From assembly GCF_020733705.1 (NCBI RefSeq), contig NZ_JAJFZM010000004.1, forward strand, positions 186,001 to 250,000: 64,000 nt of DNA. The letters are read 5' to 3'. The stretch comes from Nocardia australiensis. GTDB lineage: Bacteria; Actinomycetota; Actinomycetes; Mycobacteriales; Mycobacteriaceae. The position numbers were made by a program, and so were the translations under genes. Below are positions 43,349 to 52,079 of this stretch, piece after piece (within the stretch, counting starts at the first letter, position 1; the number at the start of each line of letters is the position of its first letter). The notes below the pieces were generated by a model that worked only from the letters and a program-made list of their open reading frames with translations, made no database searches and was not told the origin of the DNA.

Positions 43349-43971
43349 GTCGCCGGACCACCTCGATGCCGCGCGGCGAGCACCAGGGCATCATCGGTGT
43401 CCTTGGCATGCTTGGCGAGGATGTCCGCGGTGATCTCGGCGGTGGACTTCGAAAGGTCGATGGTGCTGGGGGATTCGATGACGATGCCATCGGTGGACAT
43501 CAACAGTAGATCGCCTGGACGTACCGAAATGGTCTGCGGTTGCAGATTCTGTGGTAGCCGATAGCCGACGATGCCGCCGGTCAGCAGCACCGTCGCGCGG
43601 ATGTCCAGACCGATCGGACCCGCGGTGAGCACCTGTGATTCGACATTGCCCACGCCGAGCCAGTGCACCGAGTCCGCGGTGCCGAACTGGGCCAAAGATA
43701 CTGCGGCACCGCGAGTGCCGGCCATGGCCCGATGACACAGCACCATCAGCACATCCAATGGTTCGGCACGATTTTCGGCGAGCACCCGGGTAGCGCGGTC
43801 CGCGGCATCGGCGGCCGCGGTGCCGTGCCCGAGTCCGTCCAATACGGCGAACAGCACGCCGCCGTCTCCGACGTCGAGAATGGCGCAGCGATCACCGGAG
43901 ACCTGTTGCCCAGACAACGGTCGACCGGCCACCGCCCACTCGATCCGGCCGATGAAACCAGCTTCATGCAC
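43345..43971 (-). CDS. RsbX-like PP2C phosphatase
   Basis: A 208-residue stand-alone SpoIIE-type phosphatase resembling RsbX, which resets the stressosome by dephosphorylating RsbS and RsbR. The acidic metal sites are seen in GQQVSGDRCAILDVGDG, FAVLDGLGHGTAAA, and LLLMSTDGIV with DTDDALVLAA. GTG 43971 gives the family-length product and overlaps the rsbT stop; the longer frame to 44028 is read-through in rsbT. It is encoded in the rsbR-rsbS-rsbT-X-U operon. Confidence 0.85.
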   Translation of the reverse strand: MHEAGFIGRIEWAVAGRPLSGQQVSGDRCAILDVGDGGVLFAVLDGLGHGTAAADAADRATRVLAENRAEPLDVLMVLCHRAMAGTRGAAVSLAQFGTADSVHWLGVGNVESQVLTAGPIGLDIRATVLLTGGIVGYRLPQNLQPQTISVRPGDLLLMSTDGIVIESPSTIDLSKSTAEITADILAKHAKDTDDALVLAARHRGGPAT

Positions 43972-44389
43972 CGTTGGGTACCCACTTCCACATCTCCACC
44001 AACGTGCCGCGGCCAGGTGTCGAATCAACGATCAGCCGGTCCATCAATCGTCGTGCACCGGGTAGGCCCAAGCCGAGGCCGCGTCCGGTCGAGTAGCCGT
44101 CATCCAGTGCGCGGGCGATATCGAGAATCCCCGGCCCCCGGTCCTCGGCCTGTACCACCAGCGCCTGACGACCCTCTCGATCGTCGACCAGCAACCTGAT
44201 CTCGCCGCTGCCCGCGTAACTGGTGATATTGCGGGCGATCTCGGAGATCGCGGTCGAGATCATGGTGCGGTCGGTCAGGGAAAAACCGAGCTTGGCGGCC
44301 AGTTCACGTCCGGCCTGTCGTGCGATCACAATGTCACCGGACACCTTGACCGCGATCACCAAGTTCTCAGCGGCCACTGTCACGACCAT
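43964..44389 (-). CDS. rsbT: Stressosome switch kinase RsbT
   Basis: A 141-residue serine kinase of the HATPase/GHKL fold. The ATP-binding N box is ISEIARNITSYA, the G1-type box is VQAEDRGPGI, and the G2 box is GLGLGLPGARRLMD. RsbT phosphorylates RsbS and RsbR upon stress, then leaves to activate RsbU. The order rsbS-rsbT with overlapping genes supports this over RsbW. ATG 44389 begins MVVTVAAENLVIAVK, with the start inside rsbS by 23 bp. Confidence 0.88.
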   Translation of the reverse strand: MVVTVAAENLVIAVKVSGDIVIARQAGRELAAKLGFSLTDRTMISTAISEIARNITSYAGSGEIRLLVDDREGRQALVVQAEDRGPGILDIARALDDGYSTGRGLGLGLPGARRLMDRLIVDSTPGRGTLVEMWKWVPNGA

Positions 44390-44756
44390 CTCGCTGGCGA
44401 CGGGCTGGAGCCTTGCGGTTCAGCCAGGCGAGGCCCTCCTCGAGATCGAGGGCGGTGTGCATGTCTTCGAACGTGAGCCCGAGCTGCACCATGGCGAACG
44501 CGACCTCGGGCTGCAGGCCGACGATGACCGTTTCGGCCCCGCGTAGCTGGGTCATATGCGCGATGGTGCGCAGCGATCTCGCGGCGAACGAGTCCATTAC
44601 GTCGATGGCCGTGACGTCGACGATTATGCCGTGCGCCCGGTATTTGCTGACCTGTTTCATCAGGTCGTCCTGCAGGCGCTCGGTATCGGCGTCGGTCAGC
44701 GCTGACTGGACCGAGGCAATGAGATATGTGCCTTGCTTCAGTATGGGAACCGGCAT
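44367..44756 (-). CDS. rsbS: Stressosome scaffold protein RsbS
   Basis: A 129-residue single STAS-domain protein beginning MPVPILKQGTYLIASVQSAL, the typical RsbS start. The phosphorylation site is Ser56 in DVMDSFAARSL, and GLQPEVAFAMVQLGL follows. RsbS co-assembles with RsbR into the stressosome and holds RsbT until Ser56 is phosphorylated. The C-terminal tail (KAPARRQRDGRDSGR) is basic and overlaps the rsbT start. Confidence 0.9.
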   Translation of the reverse strand: MPVPILKQGTYLIASVQSALTDADTERLQDDLMKQVSKYRAHGIIVDVTAIDVMDSFAARSLRTIAHMTQLRGAETVIVGLQPEVAFAMVQLGLTFEDMHTALDLEEGLAWLNRKAPARRQRDGRDSGR

Positions 44757-44768
44757 CAGTTGGCCTGA

Positions 44769-45677
44769 TCAGCGACCGTCGCGTTCGGTGAGCAACCGGT
44801 CGGTCACTCGGGTTACCTCGTATCCGAGCAGGCGCTCGGCCTCTTCGATGCCGCCCTGCAGGTCGCCGACCGCGTTCATCTTCGACAGGTCGAGCCCGAT
44901 GGTCACCAGCGTCAGCGCGATCTCCGAGGACAGACCGGTGATGATCACGTTCGCGCCCATCAGGCCGGACGCGTCGACGGTCTGTACCAGATGGTTTGCG
45001 ACCACGGAGTCGATCGCGGGCACACCGGTGATGTCGATGACGACGACCTTGGCGCGATTGGCGCGGATCGCGCGGAGTAACTGCTCGGTGAGCTGGCGGG
45101 CGCGCTGGCTGTCGAGCACGCCGATGATCGGCAGGATGAGCAGTTGCTCGCGCACCTGCAACACCGGAGTAGACAGCTCACGAATGGCTTCCTGCTGCTG
45201 GCGGATAACGCGCTCGCGCTCCTGCACGAACGAGATGGCCACAGTGCTCGCGATGCGATTGGCGGCCGGTTCGTAGGCGTCGAGTACGGCGTTGAGCAGC
45301 TCGAAGTCGGCCTGGTATTTCTCGAACAGCGAGCGGGCCAGCACGTCGCGCAGGAGGAGAACGATGCCGAGGACCTCGTCGGTCTCGACTCCTCTCGGAA
45401 TAATGCGCTCGGACAGGTCGCGGGCATATGCCTGCAGCGCCTCGACGCTGCCGGTCACGAGCACCTCGACGTAGTTGTCGTACATGGAGGTCGCCTCGGA
45501 GAAGATTTCCTCCGGGGTCATGGCGGTCAGGAGCTGGGCCTCGGTAATGCGCCTCGCCCACTCTTCACGTAGCCCGGTGCGGTTCTGCCGTAGGTGCTCG
45601 ACCAGCTGCGGAAGCAGATTGTCGACTGGTCCTACGGGCAGGGAATCTGCCGAAAGGCTCATGGACACCTCGGACAT
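44769..45677 (-). CDS. rsbR: Stressosome sensor protein RsbR
   Basis: A 302-residue RsbR. An N-terminal sensory domain (1-160, all helical, HLRQNRTGLREEWARRITEA) is joined by a helical linker to a STAS domain (165-290: LSTPVLQVREQLLILPIIGV and VVVIDITGVPAIDSVVANHL). Of the two B. subtilis phosphorylation sites, Thr171 corresponds to Ser224 here and Thr205 to Thr256 (SSEIALTLVTIG). ATG 45677 has GGAG five bases upstream. It is the first gene of the stressosome operon, 12 bp before rsbS. Confidence 0.88.
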   Translation of the reverse strand: MSEVSMSLSADSLPVGPVDNLLPQLVEHLRQNRTGLREEWARRITEAQLLTAMTPEEIFSEATSMYDNYVEVLVTGSVEALQAYARDLSERIIPRGVETDEVLGIVLLLRDVLARSLFEKYQADFELLNAVLDAYEPAANRIASTVAISFVQERERVIRQQQEAIRELSTPVLQVREQLLILPIIGVLDSQRARQLTEQLLRAIRANRAKVVVIDITGVPAIDSVVANHLVQTVDASGLMGANVIITGLSSEIALTLVTIGLDLSKMNAVGDLQGGIEEAERLLGYEVTRVTDRLLTERDGR

Positions 45678-45811
45678 TGAAACTCCAGCCCCTTTCGACG
45701 GGTGGGTCGGGATACAGTGCGCGTTCGGCCGTGAGCCGAACACGAGCCTAGTCATACCCCGCCAGTGTTGCCGACGAAACCTGCCGGTTGTCCCAAGTAG
45801 TTTGCCTGATT

Positions 45812-46414
45812 TCACGACGTCGTGCCGAAACCACGTGCCAGGCCGACCAGCGCCTCGTCGAGGTAAACGGTGAGATCGGCGTCGGCGCGGGCGAGCCAGG
45901 CGTCGAAAGCCGCGCGCGCGGCGGCCAGTGTGGTGCGCCCGACGGCAAGCGGGATCAGCGCGTCCTCGGGCTGGCCGAGCCGTCGCGCGGCGAAGGCGCT
46001 GACCGCGCGTTCCCAGGCGTCATAGTGTGGCCCCGCCGTGGCGGCCAGCGCGGGGACCGCGCCGATCAGGTGCATCCTGGTGCGCAGCTCGGGGACATCC
46101 TCGGCGCGATATCGGTTGGCGTTCACCACAACTCGTCGCACAGCGGTCATCATAGCGACGTCATCGGGCACCGTGGCGAAGGCCGCGTGCAGGGCGGTGA
46201 CCTCCTCGTCGAACTGTGACCAGAGCACCTCCGCCTTCGTGGGGAAGTAGCGGAAGAAGGTGCGTCCGCTGATGCCCGCCGCAGCGGCGATCTGTTCGAC
46301 GGTGGTCTCGTCGAAGCCCTGTTCGGTGAACAATCGCATGGCGATCAGTTCGAGCTGGCGTTTGTCGGTGCCACGGGGGCGGCCACGTGCCGCGCGGTTC
46401 GGCTCAGGTGTCAC
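45812..46414 (-). CDS. mftR: Mycofactocin system regulator MftR (TetR family)
   Basis: A 200-residue TetR protein whose helix-turn-helix (ELIAMRLFTEQGFDETTVEQ and AAGISGRTFFRYFPTKAEVL) and C-terminal features correspond to MftR as I recall the M. tuberculosis protein. The product acts as repressor of the mycofactocin genes and responds to acyl-CoA in mycobacteria. It is divergent from mftE, with only 40 bp between the starts, where a perfect palindrome lies. GTG 46414 is placed eight bases after a CATAAT -10-like box, so the transcript may lack a leader. Confidence 0.8.
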   Translation of the reverse strand: MTPEPNRAARGRPRGTDKRQLELIAMRLFTEQGFDETTVEQIAAAAGISGRTFFRYFPTKAEVLWSQFDEEVTALHAAFATVPDDVAMMTAVRRVVVNANRYRAEDVPELRTRMHLIGAVPALAATAGPHYDAWERAVSAFAARRLGQPEDALIPLAVGRTTLAAARAAFDAWLARADADLTVYLDEALVGLARGFGTTS

Positions 46415-46419
46415 GGGTA

Positions 46420-46446
46420 TTGATTATGTCAGTGACTGACGATAAT
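46420..46446. promoter_or_regulatory. MftR operator palindrome and overlapping divergent promoters
   Basis: GTCAGTGACTGAC at 46428-46440 is a perfect palindrome with one central base. On the plus strand GATAAT (46441-46446) stands eight bases before ATG 46455; on the minus strand CATAAT (46427-46422) stands seven bases before GTG 46414. The palindrome fills the core between these two face-to-face -10 boxes, so one bound repressor could block both genes. This is inference from spacing. Confidence 0.55.
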
Positions 46447-46454
46447 CTCGCGGC

Positions 46455-47159
46455 ATGGTGGTGGCGGATCTCACATGGCCCGAGGCGGGCGCGCGTGCCG
46501 CCGCGGGTGTGATCCTCGCGGTGCCGGTCGGAGCGACCGAACAGCACGGCCCGCACCTGCCGTTGTCCACCGATACCGATATCGCGGTGGCACTGTGCAC
46601 CCGCCTCGCCCAGATGCGGCCGGATGTGCTTGTCGCGCCTGCGATTTCGTATGGGGCCAGCGGCGAGCACGCCGGATTTCCTGGCACCCTCTCGATCGGG
46701 CAGGCCGCGCTGGAGCTGCTGATCGTGGAACTGTGTCGCTCGGCCACCGAAACCTTCGACCGAATCCTGCTGGTCAATGGGCACGGCGGCAACGTCGAAC
46801 CGCTACGCAGGGCGGGCGAGTCACTGCGTGGCGAATCGCGTGACGTGCGCGTGTACATGCCCCGATATCGCGGCGATCCACATGCTGGACGCTCCGAGAC
46901 CTCGATGGCACTCGCCCTGGCGCCGCAGCGGGTGCGCGCCGAACACGCCGTGGCCGGCGACATCCGGCCGCTGGCCGAGATCCTGCCGCTGTTGCGCGCC
47001 GGGGGAGTTCGCGCGGTGAGCGCCAATGGCGTCCTCGGCGACCCGGCAGGCGCGACCGCGGACGAAGGGGCCGCGCTGCTCGCGCGGCTGACTACCGACC
47101 TGAACGACCGAACCCGGCTGTGGTGGCCGGCCGCTTCCCAGGAAAGGACCGGAACATGA
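46455..47159 (+). CDS. mftE: Mycofactocin precursor peptide peptidase MftE
   Basis: A 234-residue creatininase-family metallopeptidase. Metal ligands lie in VGATEQHGPHLPLSTDTDIA (Glu and His, plus Asp) and in LVNGHGGNVEPLRRAG, the family fingerprint. In the mycofactocin pathway MftE cuts the modified precursor MftA to release the C-terminal VY-derived dipeptide for MftD. ATG 46455 appears leaderless. Its stop overlaps the mftD start (ATGA). The gene order mftE-mftD differs from the usual mftD-mftE, and mftA, mftB, mftC and mftF are not adjacent. Confidence 0.88.
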   Translation: MVVADLTWPEAGARAAAGVILAVPVGATEQHGPHLPLSTDTDIAVALCTRLAQMRPDVLVAPAISYGASGEHAGFPGTLSIGQAALELLIVELCRSATETFDRILLVNGHGGNVEPLRRAGESLRGESRDVRVYMPRYRGDPHAGRSETSMALALAPQRVRAEHAVAGDIRPLAEILPLLRAGGVRAVSANGVLGDPAGATADEGAALLARLTTDLNDRTRLWWPAASQERTGT

Positions 47160-48382
47160 ACCCGTGGTTCGAAACAGTCGCGGAGGCGCAGCGTCGCGCC
47201 AAGAAGCGACTGCCCAAATCCGTGTACGGCGCGCTGATCGCCGGATCGGAGCGCGGTCAGACCATCGAGGAGAACCAGCAGGCATTCACCGAGTTGGGCT
47301 TCGCGCCGCACGCCGCCGGTCCGATCGGCGACCGCGACCAGTCGACAACCGTACTGGGGCAACAGCTTTCGATGCCGGTGATGATTTCGCCGACCGGTGT
47401 GCAGGCGGTACACCCCGATGGCGAGGTGGCGGTCGCGCGCGCCGCGGCCGCCCGGGGCATTGCCATGGGGCTGAGTTCCTTTGCCAGCAAGCCGATCGAA
47501 GAGGTGATCGCGGCCAATCCGTCAACCTTCTTCCAGTTGTATTGGTGCGGAAGCAAAGACGAGATCGCCCAGCGGATGGAGCGGGCCGAGGCGGCCGGCG
47601 CCGTGGGTCTGATCCTCACCCTGGACTGGTCGTTCTCACACGGTCGAGACTGGGGCAGCCCGGTGATCCCGGAAAAGCTCGATTTGCGGGCGATGGTTCG
47701 ATTCGCCCCGCAGACCATCATCAAGCCGCGCTGGTTGAGTACCTATCTCAAGTCGGGCCGTATTCCCGACCTCACCGCGCCGAATATGGTCATCGGCGAC
47801 GGCGCGGCCCCTGGATTCTTCGGCGCCTACGGCGAATGGATGGGCACTCCCGCGCCCGACTGGGACGACGTGCGCTGGATCTGCGAGCAGTGGAAGGGCC
47901 CGGTGATGCTCAAGGGCGTGATGCGGGTGGATGACGCACTGTGCGCGGTCGATTCCGGCGTCGCCGCCATCTCGGTGTCCAACCACGGCGGCAACAACCT
48001 CGACGGCACCCCGGCCGCGATCCGCGCCCTGCCCGTGGTCGCCGACGCCGTCGGATCCCAGATCGATGTGGTCCTCGACGGCGGCATTCGCCGCGGTAGC
48101 GATGTCGTGAAGGCGGTCGCGCTCGGTGCCCGCGCGGTGATGATCGGCCGCGCCTACCTGTGGGGTCTGGCCGCCAACGGTCAGGCCGGTGTCGAGAACG
48201 TCCTCGACATCCTGCGTGGCGGCATCGATTCGGCGCTGCTCGGGCTGCGTAAGACGTCGGTGCTGGAGCTGGACCGGTCGGACCTGGTCGTGCCCGAGGG
48301 CTTCGAGCGTGCGCTCGGTATTCCGGCCCGCCCGGTCGACCTACCGGTGCGCCCGGTATCGGAGGCGGGCGTTTCCGGATAA
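47156..48382 (+). CDS. mftD: Pre-mycofactocin synthase MftD
   Basis: A 408-residue FMN-dependent alpha-hydroxy-acid-oxidase-fold enzyme. It matches MftD along its length as I recall Rv0694: WFETVAEAQRRAKKRLPKSV at the N-terminus, VARAAAARGIAMGLSSFASK, SVSNHGGNNLDGTPAAIRAL with the catalytic His, and the FMN-phosphate part LDGGIRRGSDVVKAVALGAR. It oxidatively deaminates the MftE product to the redox-active alpha-keto amide of premycofactocin. ATG 47156 has AGGAAAGGA about nine bases upstream. This is the last gene of the local mycofactocin set. Confidence 0.92.
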   Translation: MNPWFETVAEAQRRAKKRLPKSVYGALIAGSERGQTIEENQQAFTELGFAPHAAGPIGDRDQSTTVLGQQLSMPVMISPTGVQAVHPDGEVAVARAAAARGIAMGLSSFASKPIEEVIAANPSTFFQLYWCGSKDEIAQRMERAEAAGAVGLILTLDWSFSHGRDWGSPVIPEKLDLRAMVRFAPQTIIKPRWLSTYLKSGRIPDLTAPNMVIGDGAAPGFFGAYGEWMGTPAPDWDDVRWICEQWKGPVMLKGVMRVDDALCAVDSGVAAISVSNHGGNNLDGTPAAIRALPVVADAVGSQIDVVLDGGIRRGSDVVKAVALGARAVMIGRAYLWGLAANGQAGVENVLDILRGGIDSALLGLRKTSVLELDRSDLVVPEGFERALGIPARPVDLPVRPVSEAGVSG

Positions 48383-48509
48383 ACGGCTGACCGGACGATG
48401 GCCGTCCGGCTCGGCCGGAACATCGGCGGCACCGGGGCGCGTCCCAGGTCGCTCGGGTGGTGTGGCGCAAGGCTTTTGCGGCGGTACAGCTCCGGCGTCG
48501 ACGTGGCGA

Positions 48510-48980
48510 CTATTCGGGCGCGGGGGCGTTGCGATGGTGGGTGAGCAGCGTGTCGTAGATATCGGCGAGCGCGGCGAGTTGCTGACGATCCAGCAGGTCG
48601 ACCAGATGCCTGCGCACGCTCTGGACGTGCGCGGGCGCGGCCGTGGCGAGGACATCGGCGCCGCGCGGTGTCAGCCGTGCGGCGGTGCGGCGGGCGTCGT
48701 CGGGGATCGGCTCTCTGGCGACGAGGCCGCGTTTCTCCATGCGCGTGATCTGGTGGGAGAGCCTGCTTTGCGACCATTCCAGCTTCGCGGCCAGCTCGGC
48801 GAAGGTCAGGCGCCGATCCGGCGCGTCGGCGATGTAGGCCAGCACCGAGTGCTCGACGTAGGTGAGGTTCGACTCGCGCGACGAGTCGCGCCCGACCGCC
48901 GCGGCGATGAGGTCGCGAGTGCGCACGAAGCCTAGCCATGCGCGCATTTCGACGTCATCGAGCCACTGAGGGTCGGTCAC
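48510..48980 (-). CDS. MarR-family regulator
   Basis: A 156-residue winged-helix repressor. The DNA-binding part is LTFAELAAKLEWSQSRLSHQ followed by the wing ITRMEKRGLVAREPIPDDAR. MarR proteins respond to phenolic or oxidative signals. It is divergent from the fumarase gene, with two TGACA-type palindromes in between, one of which lies just in front of its own GTG at 48980. Control of itself is likely; the fumarase gene might also be a target. Confidence 0.88.
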   Translation of the reverse strand: MTDPQWLDDVEMRAWLGFVRTRDLIAAAVGRDSSRESNLTYVEHSVLAYIADAPDRRLTFAELAAKLEWSQSRLSHQITRMEKRGLVAREPIPDDARRTAARLTPRGADVLATAAPAHVQSVRRHLVDLLDRQQLAALADIYDTLLTHHRNAPAPE

Positions 48981-48997
48981 GATAGCGCTCCAAACTT

Positions 48998-49050
48998 TGA
49001 CGTGTCATGAAAGCTGTCGCGCACCACACGGCCCGCTGACAACGTGTCAG
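48998..49050. promoter_or_regulatory. Candidate MarR operators
   Basis: Two related palindromes: TGACGTGTCA at 48998-49007 and CTGACAACGTGTCAG at 49036-49050 (6-bp arms, 3-base centre). Both share TGAC..GTCA arms and stand 17 and 55 bp upstream of the marR start, which is the normal place for an autoregulatory MarR operator. Confidence 0.5.
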
Positions 49051-49126
49051 TTCAGAGAGTTAGCACCGCTGGGTTGAACGTGCAACCTTTGTGGCGATGT
49101 TCGTTGGACGGCGCCTTCCCCCAAGG

Positions 49127-49146
49127 TGCTTAGGCTTGCCTAAGCA
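49127..49146. promoter_or_regulatory. Iron-box-like palindrome upstream of fumarase
   Basis: TGCTTAGG at 49127-49134 pairs with CCTAAGCA at 49139-49146 across CTTG. The TTAGGC..GCCTAA core resembles half of the DtxR/IdeR site used by actinobacteria to sense iron, though the spacing is shorter than in the 19-bp consensus. It lies 87 bp before the gene for an iron-sulphur fumarase. It may also simply be a hairpin. Confidence 0.4.
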
Positions 49147-49233
49147 TCGGCACAAACGGTGTGGTGGATAGGCTCGCTGTGCTAACGACCAGCCTGGCTG
49201 CTCAGGCCCGGCCCGCCCGAAGGAGTGCGACCC

Positions 49234-50910
49234 GTGACCGCGCCGGAGTTCCGCTATTCAGATCTGCTGCCCATCGGCGCCGACGACACCCCCTATCGGT
49301 TGATCACCACCGACGGCGTCAGCACCTTCGAGAACAACGGCCGGACCTTCCTACAGGTCGAGCCGGAGGCGTTGCGACGGCTCACCGCCGAGGCGATGCA
49401 CGACATCAGTCACTATCTTCGGCCCGCGCACCTTTCACAGCTACGCAAGATCATCGACGACCCGGAATCCAGCGGCAACGACCGCTTTGTCGCGCTGGAT
49501 CTGCTCAAGAATGTCAACATATCCGCGGGCGGCATCCTGCCGATGTGCCAGGACACCGGCACCGCGATCGTGATGGGCAAGAAGTCGGAAGGCGTGCTGA
49601 CCGGTGCGGACGACGCGGAATGGATCAGCCGCGGTGTATTCGACGCCTACACCGAGCTGAACCTGCGCTATTCGCAGCTCGCCCCCATCACCATGTGGGA
49701 CGAGAAGAACACCGGTACCAACCTGCCCGCCCAGATCGAGTTGTATTCGACACCTGGCGATCCCGCGCAGCCGTCCTACAAATTCCTTTTCATGGCCAAG
49801 GGCGGCGGCTCGGCGAACAAGTCGTTCCTGTACCAGGAAACCAAGGCGGTGCTCAACCCCGAGCGCATGCTGGAATTCCTGGACGAGAAGATTCGCTCGC
49901 TCGGCACTGCGGCCTGCCCGCCCTACCACCTGGCCGTCGTGATCGGTGGCACCAGCGCCGAATTCGCATTGAAGACCGCGAAATACGCCTCCGCGCACTA
50001 CCTGGACACGTTGCCAACCGAGGGTTCCCTTGCGGCGCATGCCTTCCGCGATCTGGAACTGGAGGAAGAGGTCTTCAAGCTCACCCAGTCCTTCGGTATC
50101 GGTGCGCAATTCGGCGGTAAGTACTTCTGCCACGATGTGCGCGTGGTGCGCCTGCCCCGTCACGGAGCAAGCTGCCCGGTGGCGATCGCGGTGTCCTGCT
50201 CGGCGGACCGGCAGGCGCTGGCCAAAATCACTCCCGAGGGTGTCTTCCTGGAGCAGCTCGAGCGTGAGCCCGCGCACTATCTGCCCGAGCAGACCGATTC
50301 CATCCTCGGCGGCGACGTCGTCAAGGTCGACCTGAACCGGCCGATGTCGGAGATTCGTGAGGAGCTTTCGAAATACCCGGTGAAGACGCGGCTTTCGCTG
50401 TCGGGTCCGCTGGTGGTCGCGCGCGATATCGCGCACGCGAAGATCAAGGAACGGCTCGATGCGGGTGAGCCGATGCCGCAATACCTGCGCGATATGGCCG
50501 TCTACTACGCCGGTCCGGCCAAGACGCCGGATGGCTATGCGTCCGGCTCCTTCGGGCCGACCACGGCAGGCCGGATGGACTCCTATGTCGACCAGTTCCA
50601 GGCCGGCGGTGGCTCGTTGGTCATGCTCGCCAAGGGCAATCGGTCCGCGCAGGTGACCAAGGCGTGCAAGGAGCACGGCGGTTTCTATCTCGGTTCGATC
50701 GGTGGTCCGGCCGCTCGGCTGGCGTTGGATTGCATCAAGTCCGTCGAGGTGCTCGAGTATCAGGAATTGGGCATGGAAGCCGTCTGGAAGATCGAGGTCG
50801 AAGACTTTCCGGCATTCATCGTTGTCGATGACAAAGGTAACGACTTCTTTGCCGAAACGCAGAAGCCTATCGCGTTGCGGGTGCGGACGCGTTCCAAGGA
50901 ACGCGTCTGA
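49234..50910 (+). CDS. Class I (iron-sulphur) fumarate hydratase
   Basis: A 558-residue fumarase with a 4Fe-4S cluster, interconverting fumarate and L-malate. Conserved blocks are [18 protein letters not shown] (first cluster Cys), [40 protein letters not shown], and [15 protein letters not shown] near the C-terminal domain. GTG 49234 is preferred because AAGGAG lies eight bases upstream; GTG 49225 sits within that site. Most actinobacteria have a class I enzyme like this in addition to or instead of class II FumC. It is preceded by an iron-box-like palindrome and is divergent from MarR. Confidence 0.93.
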   Translation: MTAPEFRYSDLLPIGADDTPYRLITTDGVSTFENNGRTFLQVEPEALRRLTAEAMHDISHYLRPAHLSQLRKIIDDPESSGNDRFVALDLLKNVNISAGGILPMCQDTGTAIVMGKKSEGVLTGADDAEWISRGVFDAYTELNLRYSQLAPITMWDEKNTGTNLPAQIELYSTPGDPAQPSYKFLFMAKGGGSANKSFLYQETKAVLNPERMLEFLDEKIRSLGTAACPPYHLAVVIGGTSAEFALKTAKYASAHYLDTLPTEGSLAAHAFRDLELEEEVFKLTQSFGIGAQFGGKYFCHDVRVVRLPRHGASCPVAIAVSCSADRQALAKITPEGVFLEQLEREPAHYLPEQTDSILGGDVVKVDLNRPMSEIREELSKYPVKTRLSLSGPLVVARDIAHAKIKERLDAGEPMPQYLRDMAVYYAGPAKTPDGYASGSFGPTTAGRMDSYVDQFQAGGGSLVMLAKGNRSAQVTKACKEHGGFYLGSIGGPAARLALDCIKSVEVLEYQELGMEAVWKIEVEDFPAFIVVDDKGNDFFAETQKPIALRVRTRSKERV

Positions 50911-51444
50911 ATCGTTCCCGAGCTTCGGCGTTCGACTGCCGATGGGGCAGCCATGTGGACAACGAAGTGTCCCCCCGATTACCGGGTGGCATTTCGGTTG
51001 AGCGAGCACTCTTATTCGAGTATGTCGCCGCAGAGGTGTGGGGTGTGGGTCGAGTTCCCGGACAATTCGGGCCCGGACACTGTGCTGAAACTTATACGGG
51101 CTCGGTAGTTTTCGACCTCCGTGGTAGCCGAGCACCGCCCGAAATGATCCACAACACTGAAATATATTGTGGACAGCAGTCTTTCCTGTGGACAACACGT
51201 TGGCAAGACACCGGTTCGGCTGTGCTCAACGGCAACCCATACGTCGGCAATCGTCCTCCGGCGAGTACAAACCGTGGACATCGCACTGTCCGGTCATTCG
51301 CCAGTGTGTTGCCCCGTTTGTGTTCGATGGCTAGCGCTGCCGGGCGCCGGATGTGCCGGCGTGGTGGGACGGCGTCGAACGAACGGTCAGGCCGGGCGTC
51401 GGCGTAGTGTGGCCGGCTCGAAGCGGCGCGTTAAGATCGCCGAC
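50911..51444. other. Stretch without a recognisable gene
   Basis: About 530 bp between the fumarase and VanY-like genes. It is less GC-rich around 51090-51200. Open frames on both strands (such as a plus-strand one from 50955 and a minus-strand one ending at 51012) show no family resemblance, no ribosome site and an unnatural composition. No repeat, RNA or mobile element signature was seen. It may hold the promoter of the downstream peptidase. Confidence 0.5.
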
Positions 51445-51969
51445 ATGTCACTGACACGTGGTGCGCGGAGGAATCGGATTCTGTTCGGCCTATCCGTCGC
51501 GGTTCTGCCCGCGTTCGTGGCCACCGGACTGTCCATGCCCTCGGCGGCTGCCGCGCCCGTTGATCAGAGTGTCTCGGCGAGCTCGGTGATCGGAACCGAG
51601 GGGCTGGACCCGCTGCTGGAGCTGGCCTACACGATGGCAGAGAGGGAGGCGCACGCACAGGGTGTGCCCATGTCAATCACGTCCGGGCATCGGTCTCGGG
51701 AGGAGCAACAGGCCCTCTGGGAGGACGGACTCCGGACATACGGAAGTCCGGACGAAACACGCAAGTGGGTCCTTCCACCCGAGGAATCAACCCACGTTTC
51801 CGGTCGAGCGGTCGACGTAGGTCCCCTCGAGGGAGCCGCCTGGTTGACCGCTAATGGAAACCGATGGGGCCTATGCCAGACCTTCAACAACGAATATTGG
51901 CATTTTGAGTTACAAACTCTGCCCGGTACACCGTGCCCTCCGCAGGTCCCGGATGCTGCACATCGGTAA
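51445..51969 (+). CDS. Secreted VanY-type D-alanyl-D-alanine carboxypeptidase
   Basis: A 174-residue exported zinc peptidase of the VanY/M15 family, which trims the terminal D-Ala from peptidoglycan stems. A basic N-terminus and hydrophobic core (LSVAVLPAFVATGLSMPSAAA) form the signal peptide. The active site is STHVSGRAVDVG with His117 and Asp124, together with NEYWHFE containing His153; Arg83 is in TSGHRSREEQ. The compact size fits a soluble secreted enzyme. ATG 51445 is used, since the frame upstream is Arg-rich and unlike protein. Confidence 0.85.
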   Translation: MSLTRGARRNRILFGLSVAVLPAFVATGLSMPSAAAAPVDQSVSASSVIGTEGLDPLLELAYTMAEREAHAQGVPMSITSGHRSREEQQALWEDGLRTYGSPDETRKWVLPPEESTHVSGRAVDVGPLEGAAWLTANGNRWGLCQTFNNEYWHFELQTLPGTPCPPQVPDAAHR

Positions 51970-52079
51970 CCGACGGGGTTTGTAGGACGCGATAACCATG
52001 TCCGAATGGTGGGACTTCGAGCGGGGCCCTGCCGGGGCTGGCATGTCCGCCGACGCGCCCGGACGCGAGTGTTCGATAG

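Noticed and set aside
46415-46454. Possible hidden mftA precursor gene between mftR and mftE
   Set aside because: The gap is 40 bp and too short for the roughly 30-residue precursor; promoters and a palindrome fill it.
49441-51198. Long minus-strand frame of 585 codons opposite the fumarase
   Set aside because: It mirrors the fumarase codons; the fumarase frame has full family similarity and a good start.
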